Below are positions 21,701 to 34,100 of a DNA stretch of 64,000 nt, piece after piece. The stretch comes from Morchella semilibera. Lineage: Eukaryota; Ascomycota; Pezizomycetes; Pezizales; Morchellaceae. The stretch covers positions 372,001 to 436,000 of the forward strand of contig WBVU01000009.1 in the NCBI GenBank assembly GCA_009192285.1, read 5' to 3'. Numbering within the stretch: position 1 is the first letter of the stretch; every line of letters begins with the position of its first letter. The notes below the pieces were generated by a model that ran no database searches, was not told the origin of the DNA, and was given only the letters and a program-made list of their open reading frames with translations. Both the position numbers and the translations under genes were made by a program.

Positions 21701-22767
21701 GGACACTCCGGGTCTTGTTTTCCATGGGGCCATGGATGTCGGTCTGAGTAGATATAGCAGATGAAGTGACAGGATCTGGCGCGTTGGATTCAAATAGACC
21801 CCTACTAATAAAAATCAGTCTCCATTTTTTGGATGATGCCGTCAGTGGAGTTGATTCAATTTACCTAAACCAGGGAAGCGGCTTGACTGGCCATAGGGCC
21901 GTCGAGTTCGTTTGAGCTTTGTTTACTCCTGGGCCCTGGTTGCAAAACTGAAAAGGTGCTGGAGGTGGAGTGGTTGTATTAGATACATAAGCTTCATGGT
22001 GATCAGTACTAATGTAATGAATATAAGATCAGTACTTATTACGACAGCTAGGCGTGCAAGTGGATCGAGAACTTGCTTACTTAGACACCGGAGAAAATAA
22101 CTTGACAGGGTTTAGGTTCTTTTGGACATTTTTCCCTCCCGTGCCCTTTTGGGTTTTATTTTCCGTTGATGGCCCATAATTTCCAACTTGAGCAAATACA
22201 GGAGGAGATGATTTAGCAACACCAGGAATATCGGCTTCCCGGTAACCTTTACTACTAGAGGTTAGCAAATTTACCACCCTAATGAACACGCTGGCGAGTT
22301 GGAACTCTGATTACGTTAAAGCTTCCGGAAACCAGCTTTGGGTTGAGCGGGCCTGGATTGTGTCCTTTTCAGCCATTATTTTCCTTGATATTTCTTTTTC
22401 AAGTTGACTCGACCAAAAATTTTCTCCCTTTTCAACCTTGGACTCTTCCTCAACTGAAGGGAAAGAGCCTGGAATGTTTTCGATTGAGGTCACCAAAGAA
22501 GTACCATTTTCCACAAGACTTTATTGATCACACAGAATTGACCCCCATCAGTAACGGAGCACCAAATAGGATTGATGGATATAAATGGACAAAGCAAATC
22601 GATTGAGAAGTTACTACATACGTCGTGGGGTTTGAGTCTGGAGTACCCTGCTTGGCTGGAAGCTCAACAACTGCAGGAGCATGAGGCGAAGGCTCCAGAG
22701 CTTTCTCTTCTTCATCAACTTTTTTACTCTTTTTTGAATAGTAAGCAGACTTGATCGCCGAAAACAT
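18784..22767 (-). CDS. Large unrecognised protein built from modular phase-2 exons
   Basis: I model 11 exons (minus strand): 22767-22622, 22518-22315, 22254-22081, 22008-21865, 21804-21655, 21594-21460, 21391-20993, 20921-20685, 20619-20536, 20470-19549 and 19368-18784, giving 1059 aa. All join in frame, and the first nine introns are all phase 2. Most of exons 2-9 encode short (28-80 aa), Pro/Ser/Thr/Asn-rich, probably disordered modules; several end in similar motifs (LNPVKLFSPVS, LWPVKPLPWF, PIFVKPSFPWYP). Exon 10 (307 codons) carries a more ordered segment, including WLKMTEQEVCTDLM and CGLFGACKNPECK, which I cannot assign. The last exon is Lys-rich with a duplicated GSLGKMAETTKKS, an Asp/Glu tract and a Lys tail (KNKSKKKGKKGK), suggesting nuclear or nucleic-acid contact. 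The exon 8 acceptor and the join to exon 11 are the least certain; exon 11 could be a separate gene. Confidence 0.65.
19187..19268 (-). repeat. 42-bp tandem duplication in coding sequence
   Basis: Two near-identical 42-bp units in the last exon of the modular gene encode a 14-residue repeat containing KMAETTKKS. Being in frame it lengthens the Lys-rich tail without disruption. Confidence 0.85.
20466..20745 (-). repeat. Tandem duplication of an exon and its intron (about 149 bp)
   Basis: Two copies (20466-20614 and 20615 to about 20745) share a 56-nt identical core (from TTAGTAAAACAAGTC to CCGGACGCC) plus GTTGGGTTTCTGCACCAGGAG. Each copy holds the 3' part of an exon encoding SPGAETQH, the donor GTGGGT and the whole following intron with its acceptor. 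Both copies join in phase 2 with the same frame. Confidence 0.85.
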
Positions 22768-24379
22768 GGCGGCAGGGGCTGAGCCGCTTGTATGTCTGTG
22801 GTGAAGGTGGAAGGTATATGTATGTGCGATGATGCTGTGCTTTCAGTGATGGTAGCAGTGATGGTGTGTGGTGGTGTGTGGTGGTAGTTTGGACAGTAAC
22901 CCGGCCAGACAGTTGAGCTAACGGGAACTTATGGGCAGTCTTCAGCAGCCTCTTAAAGTTTAGGCGCTAGGAATCTGTGCGCACAGGTAGGAAGCTTTTT
23001 CCTTTGACTGGTACATTGTACTAACCCACATCTAGACCTGTCTATATTACTACATACATACATGTAAGCTCAGTTCCCGGATACCTTGATTAAATCAACC
23101 TCTGAAAGAAACAAATCAACACAGGCGCAGAGGAGCTTCGGCAGGATTCCGGCCATACATGATGCATGATTTTTGTTTTCAGCGGAAAAAGAAGAAGGGA
23201 GGTAAAGAGAGGGAAGCCCTATTACCCTGAAAAGTTCAACCATCACCTGGGCAAAGGTTTTAGGTCTAGGGCTATGACTGTTTTCTGGCAACTGGATATT
23301 TTCTTATCAAAATACGAAGATTTATGAACATCCCACAAGCCTAAAACCGGCAGGACAGGGTGTTAATTGGAAAGTACGTGCGGGAGCACAGCCCTAACTA
23401 GCTGTTGAATGCTCGTTAAAGGATTTAGCTATAGAGTTTAGGCACGTTCATAGATTTAAATTTCACACAGAATCAGCTGTATTTGCGGATCATTACTTTC
23501 ATGAACGCCAAGCCCCGCAACTGATGAATTAAACAGCCAAGCCTCGCCTGACTAATGAGTGATATTCTGTGAAGATAAATGGATACTCTCTTTATCCTTA
23601 GCAATAATGAGGATAAATTCCTCGTTGGGGAACGGTCAAGGGTTAGACGTGTTATTTTTAAATTCAAAGAGCTCTTCCTTGCATACTAGAAGTACCTACT
23701 AAGTATATGTGTGTGTAGGCAGGACTTTCTGGGGTTGTCAATTGTCGCTGTTTTTTTTTTACCGAATTAATGTATGGCGCGTTTCCTAAACAGCATAAGC
23801 TTGTTTCTATTGGCCAAGATGATTTACATGTTAGTGATATACTAGAAGCATACATGCACTACTGAGAAAAGGTCGCTCCCTTGATTGGAAGGGAAACTAT
23901 ATATATTAAAAGGGATTATTGTACACCATTGCTGTACCAAACGGCATAAGCAAACACTGATAAGTATGTCTATAATCCTTTATATAAGTACATGTATATA
24001 TCATCTCTAGATTCCTGAATCCCTCAAGCTTTCCCAAACAGAATCAACTGAATGGACAAAACAGTGCCATTAAAGATATATATCGGCCGGTCATGGGCAG
24101 GGACGGGTCATTACGGCCTGGAATACACACAACTATATATATATTCCACTTGTATCGATATATCATTATTACATGTATTAGTATCCACCAAGCGCCATAG
24201 ACGTGCAGGTAACGATAAACGTCCACCGACCCCCGACCTAACTTCTACCCTCAACTTTCATCCTTTTGCTTACCCCCGTCGACTCTTTCTCATTTTTACC
24301 TTCGGTCACTGCTCAATCTCCTACGCACTCATCGTCTCCGGGGCAGTCTTTTTCTGAAAGAAACCCCCCACCTTCCAAA
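22768..24379. other. Divergent intergenic region between the modular gene and the DUF7918-like gene
   Basis: Holds the promoters of two divergent genes. It is AT-rich with three TACATGTA palindromes (23059, 23989, 24170). A pyrimidine-rich leader (about 24.24-24.37 kb) precedes ATG 24380. No other gene is seen. Confidence 0.5.
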
Positions 24380-25755
24380 ATGCCCAATGTCAAAGGCATC
24401 ATTGACGTCAGCGTAAAAAGCCTGGACGGGCAATCTCTCACGGAGTATGGCCAGACAAGAATCAGAGGTCCAACTTACTCGTCGTACATCATGTCGTCAG
24501 ACAACACTCCATTCGAGATCCACTTTCAGCCGAGGCAGTCTCCTTACAGCTCCCTTGTGGATGACTATAGGGTTGTGAAAGACGATTTCCATTGGGATCT
24601 TGTTGCGCACATCTACATGGATAAGAGCGTCGAGCCAGAGAAGGATTTGATTGTGGAGCTTCCACAGATCGATAAGCCCCCAAGTATTCATGTTGCAAGA
24701 GGCCGCGCTATCATAGGTGATGATGGCTTCCCAATGGAACAAGGATGGGTGTTCAACCAAGTCGCTGTTGAGGACAGAATGGCTGGTCTAAATATCGGCT
24801 CAACTGAGCAGGTCTTGGGGCGAGGCTACGAGGCCGAGGAAGATGATGACTACCGGACAGAACTGGGCCAGATAAAAATTGTTTTCCACCGCATCAAACA
24901 ATACGAAGTAGAGGAAAACCCAAAGCTCAAGGACTATTCAGGTAGCCGCGAAGCTATTGCTAAACTTGACGATAACATCTCACACCTTGTTGGGTAAGAT
25001 ATTTAATCTAATTACATTCAGTTTTTATTTTCGAAAAAGCTAATAAGACAAATAGGTTCGGAGAGATAAAGCCATACAAGCACGTGCAAGTTGATGTCGA
25101 TATATTGGAAATGAAACCATGGGCTACAGTGGTCTTTTGGTATAGAAGCAAAAGTAAATTTTGATCTCTCGACGATACTTCAATTGTTGTAGCTAACTCA
25201 GTGGCTATAGGGGAACTGGAGAAAGCAGGTTTCCTTGAACCAGAGAAACCTGCTAACAATGGAGTCTTGAACCTCCTCAGCCTCAATCGGAATTTAGGGA
25301 AAAGGAGTTACACCAATGCTGCTTTTACTGAACCCATCGGCGCCAAAGGTTTACCAAGTTCCATCAACAAGCTAGCTAGTACCACGGCTCAGGTGAAGAG
25401 GAAAAAGAGGGCCGAAAAAGACACAGACGAAAACGATAATATGGTTCTCGACAATCCCTTCCCCAAGTTGGAACAAAAAGGTGAAACCAGTTCCAAGGCT
25501 GGGTCAAGTATCCGCTCTGGGAATTTGGAATGGGGTACCACCGATGACAATGCTACGCCAGCAGATTCCTTCTCCAGTATCGATAGTAACTATAAGAAGA
25601 ATCTGGCCAGGAAGAGCGTAAAAGTTCCTCCTAAGCCTAAGCGGAAAGGCACCAACCCTCAAGACGACGACGAATATATCGATGATAGTGAATATAACGG
25701 CGATGAGATATACGGTAGACTCTACTCGACAAGATCAAATACCAAAAACTCTTGA
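24380..25755 (+). CDS. DUF7918-like fungal protein
   Basis: Three exons, 24380-24993, 25056-25153 and 25202-25755 (phases 2 and 1; donors GTAAGA and GTAAAT), give 421 aa. The N-terminal region has the order typical of the fungal DUF7918 family: IIDVSVKSLDGQSLTEYG, YIMSSDNTPFEIHFQ, a central segment GQIKIVFHRIKQYEV, then across the second intron VVFWYRSK-MAIGELEKAGFL, where relatives have a YRS-x-L-x-x-x-GII/FLP motif. The C-terminus (about residues 285-421) is charged, Lys- and Asp-rich and probably disordered, with a basic patch KRKKRAEK that could be a nuclear signal. The family has no known biochemical function; members are often expanded in fungi. ATG 24380 follows a CCAAA leader. The family assignment is from remembered motifs, so moderate. 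Confidence 0.72.
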
Positions 25756-28700
25756 GATTCAAACGACAAACGGGCATAAGACGTTGGGAGTGGAAGTTGA
25801 AGCCTAGTTGGAATCATAATAGCCGATCCTGTTGGAAAGGAGTGTGGTTAGCATCTGAGAAAGAAATTTGGTGCATAAAAATAAATTTGGTGTACGATGA
25901 GTTTGTTAGTGTATGGAATGAGAACGTTTTTCTCTTAATCTAACTTATTTGATCGTACAAAGTATATGAAGAGGCGGCGATGTGGCCCTAGAGCCTAAGC
26001 TTAAAGTGAAAGTGTAGATAACACTCGTGCATTGATCAAATGTTAGGAGCACTTAGTAAGGGTTTGGCTGCAATGATATCCGATCACTTAATGGGGGCCC
26101 GGGTAGGTTTGAAAAAAAAAACATGAGGGATCCCTCAATCTACCCAAGAGCTTGTCTATTTTCTAGATTAACATTTGTACTTTGTCGGCCGGCTGTTGTG
26201 AGAATTGACTCAGGAATAATCGGCCTAACATTAACTGGTAAGCAAATTGATTTTTTTTAATAAAAGGATTAATCTCTAATCGTTTTTTAGCCAGTTCAAG
26301 AGCTGGGTTGTAGGGTTTGGGTTTGTGACTATTTTTTGAAAAGTATCAGGTCGTCTCTTTATATCATAACCCTGAAGGCGGAGGGAAAGCCCGAAATAGA
26401 TACTAGATCATAACATTCTAGTACAGATGCTTCTAGTAATATCGGGTGTCGATATATATCGATATGGAACTCGCATAGGTGATTTGTAATCATAAAACTG
26501 CTCTCAAATACCTTCACCCGTCGGAAGACAATTACATGTAAGTACATGTAATTGCAAAGGTTTCCTAAAGCGGCGCGCGCTTCTTGTGCAGTTTTGACAC
26601 AAACAATGGTATATCCGGAAATTCGGTCCCTTGGATCATTTCCGTATACGTATGAGAATAAGTAAGTACGTAGTCTAACGTAACCTGGATGTTGAATAGA
26701 AAGTCTAAATCCAAGGAGCCAGGGGCTGCTAGATGAAAGATCCGGACCCAGTCTGAACTCCTCCTCAATCGAATCATTATCAAACTAGCGAGGAGCCACT
26801 ATTTTATTTATTACTTCATAAGCGAGGAGCCACGGCGAATTGCAAAGTCCATCTTGAGGAGCTTTAAAATTTGAGTTAACAGGGGGACTTGATAATGTGA
26901 ATGACCTTGAATTCCCTGCAGAAACAAACCGCATTATAACCCTTGTAATGGAAATCAACTACAGTTAACTAATTGGTCGTATTGGGATGGAAAAACGTGC
27001 ATGGCAGGCATTTAGTACATGATTGTAGCACAACAGCTGATGACCAAGAGGATTGCAGTAATAATCCCCGTGACAGTGGGTTGGCGTTACTGCGCATATA
27101 TCAGTCCGGTACAGGATATACACAGGTTTTGCTTTTACTATATCGGGCCACTCCTGGTCTCGTGATAACGCCCCGTTCATCTTGAATCGAGTTTTAGGCT
27201 GAAGGAGGTTCATTGGTTCGTTGAAAAAAAAATCGTATAGGTTCTTCAGCCGTTCCGGAAGATTTCTGGTTGACGGTCAGCTTGGAATATCCGCACGGTG
27301 AAATGAGTTAAAGCTGAGCCACGTTCATTTGTTTCGAGCTCGGGTGAGGAGCGTCATCTCTTGAGCAGCTAAGAAAAATTACCTCCCCGTTCAGATTTGA
27401 ACATATCATTTCATTGGTAGGTTTTGATATTACACACTTGCACCTTATTAACTATGCCTGATGGTGGATCTGAAGCAAGACATAATTTCAGTTCCCACCA
27501 CTACTCTGAACCAACCACTTTGGTAGATGATAGGGCGCCGAGTTTTTTTCATCAATTTGCTCATGCACCACTTTATCCATCCAAGGGGACGGCGTGCCGG
27601 TGACCACGGAAGATAACTGCGAAAGAAATCCTGGAAGTGCGTATACGCCCGACCGAAGATCTGTTGACAAGCCAAGATAGTAATCTTTGCAAAGTTTTCA
27701 ATGCATGTAGAACCCATCACAAGGTTATTCGGGGGTATGGCACTGGCAGATAAAAGTGCACTGATGAATGCCACTGATGCCGACATATCAGTTTACCATG
27801 TGCTTTATCTTTGGCGGAGAAGGCTTCTCCTCCTACCGAGATAGATAAGGCTTTGTGGGTTAATCCGTGTTCAGCTTTATCCTGGCTGCACATAATTCCG
27901 GTCCTAGTAAACTGCCTCATGAAAAGATATCCACCTACTGTACCCGTATCTGCCTGCGCAATGGCTTAAAATTACCCCCAGTTCATGAAGTAGGTTGCGA
28001 TACAAGGCGCGGATTATGTCAGTACCGTACTTTATACATACCGACAAATATTTTAAACTGCCTAATACATCAACAACAACACGCACAGAAAAGCGGGAGG
28101 ACCCATTCATTTGATCGCCCCCGCAAATGGCCATTTTCCTTCACACATGTGCTTTCCCCTCGTCTGAGAAAAGCAAAGATCAACACGACTGGATTCATTC
28201 GTTGTGCTGGCTCTCCCGCCGCACAGCTGCAGCTCGGATGAAGGGTCATGCGGTTGCATCGCGTTCAATGTGCGTCGCTGGCACGTCGCACAAAATCGGA
28301 GAGCCTCAAAAGGCGGAGAGAATACACAAATGGCATGTGTAATCTACCGTAAGGTACCCCATGCTTAGGAGCCTCATTCTGAATTTTGTTCATGCGTATC
28401 AGCTGGTCCAGCTTTTTCTTGTTGGTCTGACTTTTTCTTTTCTTCTGGCTGAATTTCGGATAGCCGCGACTAAGAACGGCTTCTCGCAAGATAGTTAATT
28501 AACTGTTGAAGTAAAATTTTCATTACATATTCTACCGGGACTTGCCGTGCAAAGGCAATCCGCAGCCCAGGTTACAGGGTCGATGCTCCGTGCAGATCTT
28601 GAGGCTTCACTTTCAACTGATTGGTCAGATCTTTGACTAGTCGTAAGTTTTATCGAAAATCAGCGATGGATATATGTTTCTTCGTCATCAAAATCGATCT

Positions 28701-31157
28701 CCACACCCAACATCTAGCATTGTGTAACCAGTCAGCATGTACTTGGACGACAACGCATTTTAAATATTAGTGTAGGGATTCATACATGCATGTGCCCAAT
28801 AAGTTCAATACCTATGAGTATAAGCAGACAAACGTTATTACTGCTCGCAGATATTATAACCTATTTATCATTGACATTGTTCCCAAGTATCTCTGGAGGA
28901 TGAAATAACGAAACCAACGACGTTGAAGAAGCCACGAACTCTAGTGCATGGAGTGATGTTGTGATTATCGTAATCGTTCTAGAAAGCAATCAACCACTCT
29001 GCACCGCTTCTACCAGAAAAACTTCATAAGGTATAGGTGCCAATATAGGAATTATAAGGGGTTGAATGAATGTCCTAGGCATGATCCGATCTATCACGTC
29101 GCATGCCACCGTGACTCCGTCGATAGAGCTACTAGTAGTGGGGGGATAGACAATGAAGCCTGAACCGATGTACTCAATGTATGGTAACTGCGAGGGTCGG
29201 TTCTAGCATTTTTCGGTTTGTAGGGAGACACGAGGTTATGGTGGGCGTTAATGACGAAACCAGGATAGAGATGAGGGCACCGGAACTTTTATCATATTCG
29301 CTAGGCTGGTGTATATTGTAGTACCCTAAGGCTAGGCTAGTGAGAACTCTAAACTGACTTCACAGCGTCGACTATTACCCCTACTTAAGCAGAATTTAAA
29401 GGCCCTGTCAATGGCTTAAAAATATACGGATGTTTAGAATTATCCTAGTACCGAGAGGAGGGGCTTTTAAGTATAAACTTTGCTCATTTTGATGACCGTG
29501 TACAACATACAATGTACCCCTTACGGCAGCGGATGGCCGACTCCAAAACAAGTAATACATGTATTACACACATGAGCTTATATCATCGGAGAGTTTGTAT
29601 GTTAAAGTATCAAACTACCTAACCCACGTATTCCAGCTCTCCGTTATGCGCATATTGCCAAAAATGGACCCATTTCCCCAGAGTTAAACCAGGTAAACAC
29701 AAGGCAATTCGCCGCTGAGCTGCTTTACCTCTGGTACCGGTAGTTAACAAGATGTATGCATGTCGCCATTGGCATGGGTTACAGATGCCAGCTCTGTAAT
29801 TAAGCTACTGCGCAGTACTCATAGAGTGTTTTTCAGAAGCTGCTGCCAACCCAGTACCTTGCAGTAGATCTTAGACTAGTCGCTAACAGGAATATATTCG
29901 GGAGCTATTGGAGCGGAGTCGGGAGATATAGCACCCGGCGGTCAAACCTCCTGTTTTCCCGAATTCTTCCCTCGGCAGCGATCCCCCTGTTCCTCTACTA
30001 GTATTATCCTCCGGTTCAAGAGCATGGTTTTGACTAATAATTTAGGTAATAAATCTTCGGTATTAGGCCCCATTTGCTGATAAGCTTTTATGAATAACTA
30101 CAAGTGGAATGGTACCCTCTCGGTTATTACGGGCTGCAGCTGTCGTCGGTCCGTAATCTGTAAGGTGCATGCCGTACCTATTTTGTTTATCCCCCCTTTT
30201 CTTCTTCTTGGCAATGTTGTTTCAGAGATTTTTGTTCCATCTTTACATCCGTATAATTATCAACATTAGACATTACAAGACGTCTCGAGCAGGGTCAGGG
30301 AAGGAAGGAATGTCTCTTACTTATATATACCTAAACGCCCGTACCCCTCCGAGTGATACTCGATGACACGAGCTCGAGCCCTCCGTGATTGGAGGTCCAA
30401 GCTTTGTAATAACCCCTCATAAAATTGATCTGTGTTAAATTAGTATCAGTTATTTTTGTGGAGATGATCGGATCCCAAGGCGGTAGAAGCGAGCTGAGAC
30501 ATCGCCGAAGAAATATCAATGGTGGGGATGTTGGTGTGCATTATTATATTTTGGGGGCGATGCTGAGAATGAATGTGATACAAAATACGGCGTATCATGA
30601 TAGGCGCTCTCATGCTCATGAAGCAGGATTTTTTTTTTTTTACATTCTTCAGAACTGCCGTTATCCCACAGCCCACCCCCTAGTTATTTATCAAGGGACC
30701 AAGTTTTTTTCTTTGCATAGCTAGATATCCGCGTTGTCGCCTGTAATTGTGGGAGTTTTACGTTCCTGAAGCTGCGCTTCGTCATAACTGGTTGCAATGA
30801 TATGTGCCTCTTCCCCATCGAGATAGTCGGCTTAAATGGCTTTGCGCGGGCACACAGATGACTTGTTTCCCGTGCACCTTGGCGATCACCGAAACAAATC
30901 AAACACAAATAGCCAAAGACATTGGCCCACGTTGATGCACGGTCGCCCTAACCCTGAAGCCACGTCTGGTATGGTTTGGTGTCGTTGACGGGCAGCGTAA
31001 GGGCTGCAGCCAACAGCTTTCAGCTGCAGATGTCTGTGGCGCCGGGTCCGAGATACATATTGCTTTGGCTCCCCTCCTTCTCCCCTTTTTTTCTTCTTGG
31101 ATTCGATCTGAGGGAGAGAAAGGGTGGGTGTGTACCATACTTTTTTTTCTATTCAAG
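25756..31157. other. 5.4-kb gene-poor region
   Basis: No gene can be supported. Open frames (for example minus 27448-27786 and plus 27867-28241) lack domain motifs, splice-compatible neighbours and codon bias. Visible items are a short direct repeat GCGAGGAGCCAC (near 26789 and 26822), a pair of TACATGTA palindromes 10 bp apart (26533 and 26543) and another at 29556. The texture fits decayed repeat DNA. Confidence 0.5.
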
Positions 31158-34100
31158 ATGAATTCCCGCGATGAGTCTCTACCTATGTCACCAACAAAAA
31201 CGAAGCAATTTGTGACAATCTTTGGAGCAACACCCACTTCCCAGAACGACATGGCTCGATCTGATCATTTGCGAGGTGATGGTGATTTAAGTGGGGATGA
31301 AGATGATGAGGACGATGGCGAGGAGGAAGTGGAGGATGAACAGGAGGAGGAAATACCAGAAGAAGCTATTTCTTGGCAGAAGAATAGCAATCCTGTTGGA
31401 TCAACTTTGGGACTTTTGGCAGCTATCAAGGAGGAGGAGTCGGGCGATGAGAGATCACCAAAGCCCAAACGTACAGAAAGAGTCAACCTGATTGAAAACG
31501 CCCCGGCAGAGAAGCTTACATATGGCTATTTCGATTACATGTCGTCAAAGAAACAAGCAGGAGCAGCAGCAACAACCCCTATAGAAGAAGCAGCGGACTC
31601 AACTGCTGCCGACATCAATACCGACCCCTTTGGGCAACCACTGAATACCGAAAGGGTAAAGACCCCCTTGGCTGAAAGACGAGAACAGAAACAGGATGAA
31701 CCATTCGTGAGAACTACTTCACCAGTTTGTATGGATTGCATAGTCAATGGAAATGATCATCACCATGGAAGGACTCCTGTTCAGTCTCCACCACCAGCGA
31801 GGGCCACCTTTCCTCAGCCTTCTTTAGAGACTTCCCTGAAGAGGGCCTCAAGCGAGTCAATAGGATCAAGTGAGTCCCTCGCGTCTTCGATAGATCCCAA
31901 GCCAGAAAACCCCATCATAGGAACACCAAGCAAATCATTCGGTCATCCGGTTTCGGCGGGATTTTCGACTCCCCAGAAAACCCCGTCCGAGGCTCCGCCA
32001 ACTCCAGCTGCAACCCCGAATACTACCCCCTCACTGAGGAGGAAAGGAAGTCTTCCCGTTAAAGACCTTACACCTTCACGGGACTTGCGTTCACAAGGGA
32101 GCTTTTCAGATATCACGCCTCCGCGGGATCCGGCGAGCTTGAAACTAGCGATACCAACACCACCAAAAGAATCTCAGTCGACTCCTTCCGAGCGATCATC
32201 ACCAACTAAAAAACTCTTTAATCCAGGTACACCTGCTAGACAACGGGTGCCAGCCATTCCACCAACTCCTCCAAGTACACCAGCAAGGAGAAAAAGCCTG
32301 CCCCATGAGTTCTCAAAATCGTATCTTAACCTTCCAACTCCTGTGGAAGAGGAGCCGTCCTCAGCTATAGAACCAGACCAAACCCATGCCCAGGCGGAAT
32401 CTCAAGCCCAAGCCCAACGACAAACACAAACACAAACACAAACACAAACACAGACACAGACACAGACACAGACACAAACCCAGGCCCAGGCCCACCCCCA
32501 AACAGCGAGTGAGATCAGGAAGGGGCGTGGTCATAACCGAAGCCATAGTGAAAGCCATAGTCACAGCCATAGCCATAGCCATAGCCATGGGGATGGGGAT
32601 GACGATAATTGTCCATTCGTTAGCAGAGCCCGCAGCTGGCGGGATATGCACCAATCAAAATCATATTCAAACAAGCCTAGCGTACCAGAATCGGCGCGGC
32701 GGTTATCACACTCCTACAGTGCATCAGATATCCATAGCCAAAGACGTTCATCCAGTCTTCCCCGAAACCCAGAACCCTCATATCTAGGGATGCCAAATGG
32801 CTATAGCCGGTCCACATCACCAGAGCTCTCGCGTCTATCTTCATACACCCAACGTCCCGGTTCCTCTGATGGTTATAGACGCCCGGGATCTTCAGATGGA
32901 TTTAGGCGTCCTGGCTCCTCTGATGGCTTCAGACGACTTGGCTCATCCGATGATTTCAGACGCCCTGGTTCTTCAGATGGTTCTAGATTGAACTACAGTT
33001 ACATACAGAGTCGACCCACAACTCCAGATATTGGTTATAGTAATAGAGTTCCTTTCGCGGAAGGTTCCGAGTCTGGTTCATGGCTACCCCATCCACCGCC
33101 GCCGAGTATTGCATCCTCTGTTGGAACATCCGCCAATTCCTCTATGCTGCTAAACCCCCTAGCGCCGGCAATAAGCTTTAATAGAAGAGAGGCTGCCCAG
33201 CGAACTGTAAATCGGAGTATTTCCGAGAACGATTTGCACAACATAGGGCGTTTTTTCGAGTCGGTGCTTACGCGGGGGAAAACCGATGAACCCGAATCAC
33301 CCACAGAGGAACTAACTTCGGAATCAAGAGTGGGGACAGTTGTGCCAGATATACCAAAAATAGAGATTACCGAACAAGCAACCGAAGGTGAAAAAACGAA
33401 CGAATTGGATGAGAAGAATCTTATGACGGAATATATAATACCCCGAGTCACAAAGTATTATCTTCAAGGCAAATACTTCTGGAACTTTCTCATCTCTCTC
33501 TGGATTTTCTTTCTTGTGCTTGGATCATCGATTGGAGTAGCTACAGGATTTGCATACTGCTTTGGAGATAGCGGTCTAGCGGCTGCTCTTTTTGGTCCAG
33601 GGAGGCTTTTGGAGGACCTCAGTCCCCACATTGCGCTTGGGGTATGGTTAGGCCTTTTCCTGTGGGTTACTGTCTCAATCAACCGGGCAATTAGTCCAGA
33701 GGCCGATGAGCTCAAGAAACAAGGCCTCCTTGCCGAAATTATTGGATTAAAACGGGCTACAACATTCAAAAGACGACTCAACCACAAATGGACGAAGGTG
33801 GTTTTGTTGTTTTTTCTTATTACCGCCGGAACGCGCGGTTTATACCTTGGTGGACAGATCGTTATACCTCCTATAGCGGCTGGAGTGAATAAGGGAGTTT
33901 CAGTAGGAATACAGTATTTCGACACCCTCCGCACACCCACCACGGAGGTCGCAACTGAGACAGAAACTGAGGTGGACCCGGCAATGCAAGATCCTTGGGC
34001 GGATATGGATATTATGTACTTCCAATCTGCTGAGGATATGGAGGCTAAGCAGGCCAGCAACATGGAAGGAAACCAAGGGGCATACTCTCCGGGTGCAGAT

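Noticed and set aside
27448-27786. Minus-strand frame of 112 residues as a gene or domain remnant
   Set aside because: Slightly protein-like at the start, but I could not match any family and no flanking exon extends it.
31065-31157. N-terminal extension of the large membrane protein upstream of 31158
   Set aside because: The extra residues translate a T-rich leader; the first ATG in good context is 31158.
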